From Candidatus Aminicenantota bacterium (GTDB lineage: Bacteria > Acidobacteriota > Aminicenantia > Aminicenantales > Aminicenantaceae), in the NCBI GenBank assembly GCA_030673995.1, contig DAOUYU010000017.1:1-15528 (forward strand): a DNA stretch of 15,528 bases, read 5' to 3'. Made by a program: the position numbers and the translations under genes. This document shows positions 15,234 to 15,528 of this stretch, piece after piece. Each line of letters begins with the position of its first letter. The first letter of the stretch is position 1. Under the pieces are notes generated by a model. The model did not search any database and was not told the origin of the DNA. It saw only the letters and a list, made by a program, of their open reading frames with translations.

Positions 15234-15261
15234 AGCTGATAGCTCATGGCTCATAGCTCAT
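15234..15261 (+). repeat. Four tandem RGCTCAT-type heptamers
   Basis: AGCTGAT, AGCTCAT, GGCTCAT and AGCTCAT run in phase. They start two bases after the last degenerate unit of the AAGGAKT array, so two unrelated units of equal length 7 are joined. Function is unknown. Confidence 0.85.
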
Positions 15262-15288
15262 GGTAAGAGAAAAGGAAGAGGGATTAAA

Positions 15289-15378
15289 TGGTAAGTCGTA
15301 ATAAGAAAATATATAATGAAAAAAGATTAAGAGAGAAGAAAACGGTAATTGAATAATAATGAAATGAAGGATTATAAA
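15289..15378 (+). promoter_or_regulatory. Candidate promoters in the AT-rich gap before tuf
   Basis: Two weak candidates are visible. TGGTAA (15289-15294), 17 nt, then a perfect TATAAT (15312-15317). TTGAAT (15349-15354), 18 nt, then TATAAA (15373-15378). The region is very AT-rich, where such matches arise by chance. A separate promoter for this tuf copy would be reasonable, since no terminator is visible after fusA and readthrough is also possible. Confidence 0.3.
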
Positions 15379-15401
15379 ATAAAAAATAGGAGGTAAAGGG
15401 A

Positions 15402-15528
15402 ATGGGGAAAGCAAAGTTTGAGCGAACGAAGCCGCATTTAAACATAGGGACGATAGGGCATGTGGATCACGGCAAGACGACGTTAACATCAGCGATAACG
15501 AAGGTATTGAACAAGAAGCTGGAGGGCA
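15402..15528 (+). CDS. tuf: Elongation factor Tu, first 42 codons (3' part outside window)
   Basis: The N terminus of EF-Tu is present: it begins MGKAKFERTKPHLNIGTIGH and contains the P loop GHVDHGKT at residues 19-26. ATG 15402 has AGGAGG at 15388-15393, 8 nt upstream. It follows fusA, the classical tufA position. Codon choice is odd for a highly expressed gene and differs from fusA: all three Ile codons are ATA and five of six Thr codons are ACG. The same bias is seen in the tuf fragment at the left end, so both probably belong to one homogenised pair. Only domain 1 residues are visible. Confidence 0.97.
   Translation, partial: MGKAKFERTKPHLNIGTIGHVDHGKTTLTSAITKVLNKKLEG

Noticed and set aside
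1..15528. A previously undescribed system hidden in the window
   Set aside because: Every sizeable stretch is explained by conserved translation and transcription genes, and no gap exceeds 300 nt; only regulatory details and protein insertions stand out.

Overview
This window is an ordinary bacterial transcription and translation locus. Gene order is tuf(3' end) - rpmG - tRNA-Trp - secE - nusG - rplK - rplA - rplJ - rplL - rpoB - rpoC - rpsL - rpsG - fusA - tuf(5' end), all on the + strand. I found no mobile element, CRISPR array, defence system or unknown gene. The points of interest are details within the housekeeping genes and in the short gaps between them.

Organism: a bacterium with moderate to low GC, strong purine-rich ribosome binding sites, a type I RpoC with a large insertion (SI3) in the trigger loop, and an RpoB with an eight-cysteine zinc-ribbon-like insertion near residue 83. 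From memory, that RpoB insertion and the Lys-rich insertion near residue 660 resemble RpoB of Acidobacteriota. My tentative placement is Acidobacteriota or a relative such as Aminicenantes; I cannot confirm this without a search.

Layout: 1-124 is the last 40 codons of one tuf gene, followed by six heptamer repeats, rpmG with a TTG start, a gap holding a long imperfect hairpin, and tRNA-Trp. After a 10-bp inverted repeat overlapping a perfect -10 box come secE and nusG, then rplK, rplA, rplJ and rplL with tiny gaps or an overlap. A 68-nt gap with an AU-rich hairpin separates rplL from rpoB, and rpoC follows 2 nt after rpoB. Between rpoC and rpsL lies the clearest promoter of the window (TTGACA-17-TATTAT), followed at once by a terminator-like hairpin with a T tract. 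rpsL, rpsG and fusA follow, then a 215-nt gap with two families of heptamer repeats, then the first 42 codons of a second tuf gene.

How the genes work together: SecE anchors the protein translocase. NusG couples RNA polymerase to the ribosome. RpoB and RpoC form the polymerase active centre. L11, L1, L10 and L12 form the GTPase-associated centre and the L1 stalk, S12 and S7 belong to the decoding and head regions of the 30S subunit, and EF-G and EF-Tu are the elongation GTPases. Five of the thirteen genes whose start is visible begin with GTG or TTG. Both window ends fall inside tuf, with about 127 nt of tuf at each end, as expected if two identical tuf copies broke an assembly.
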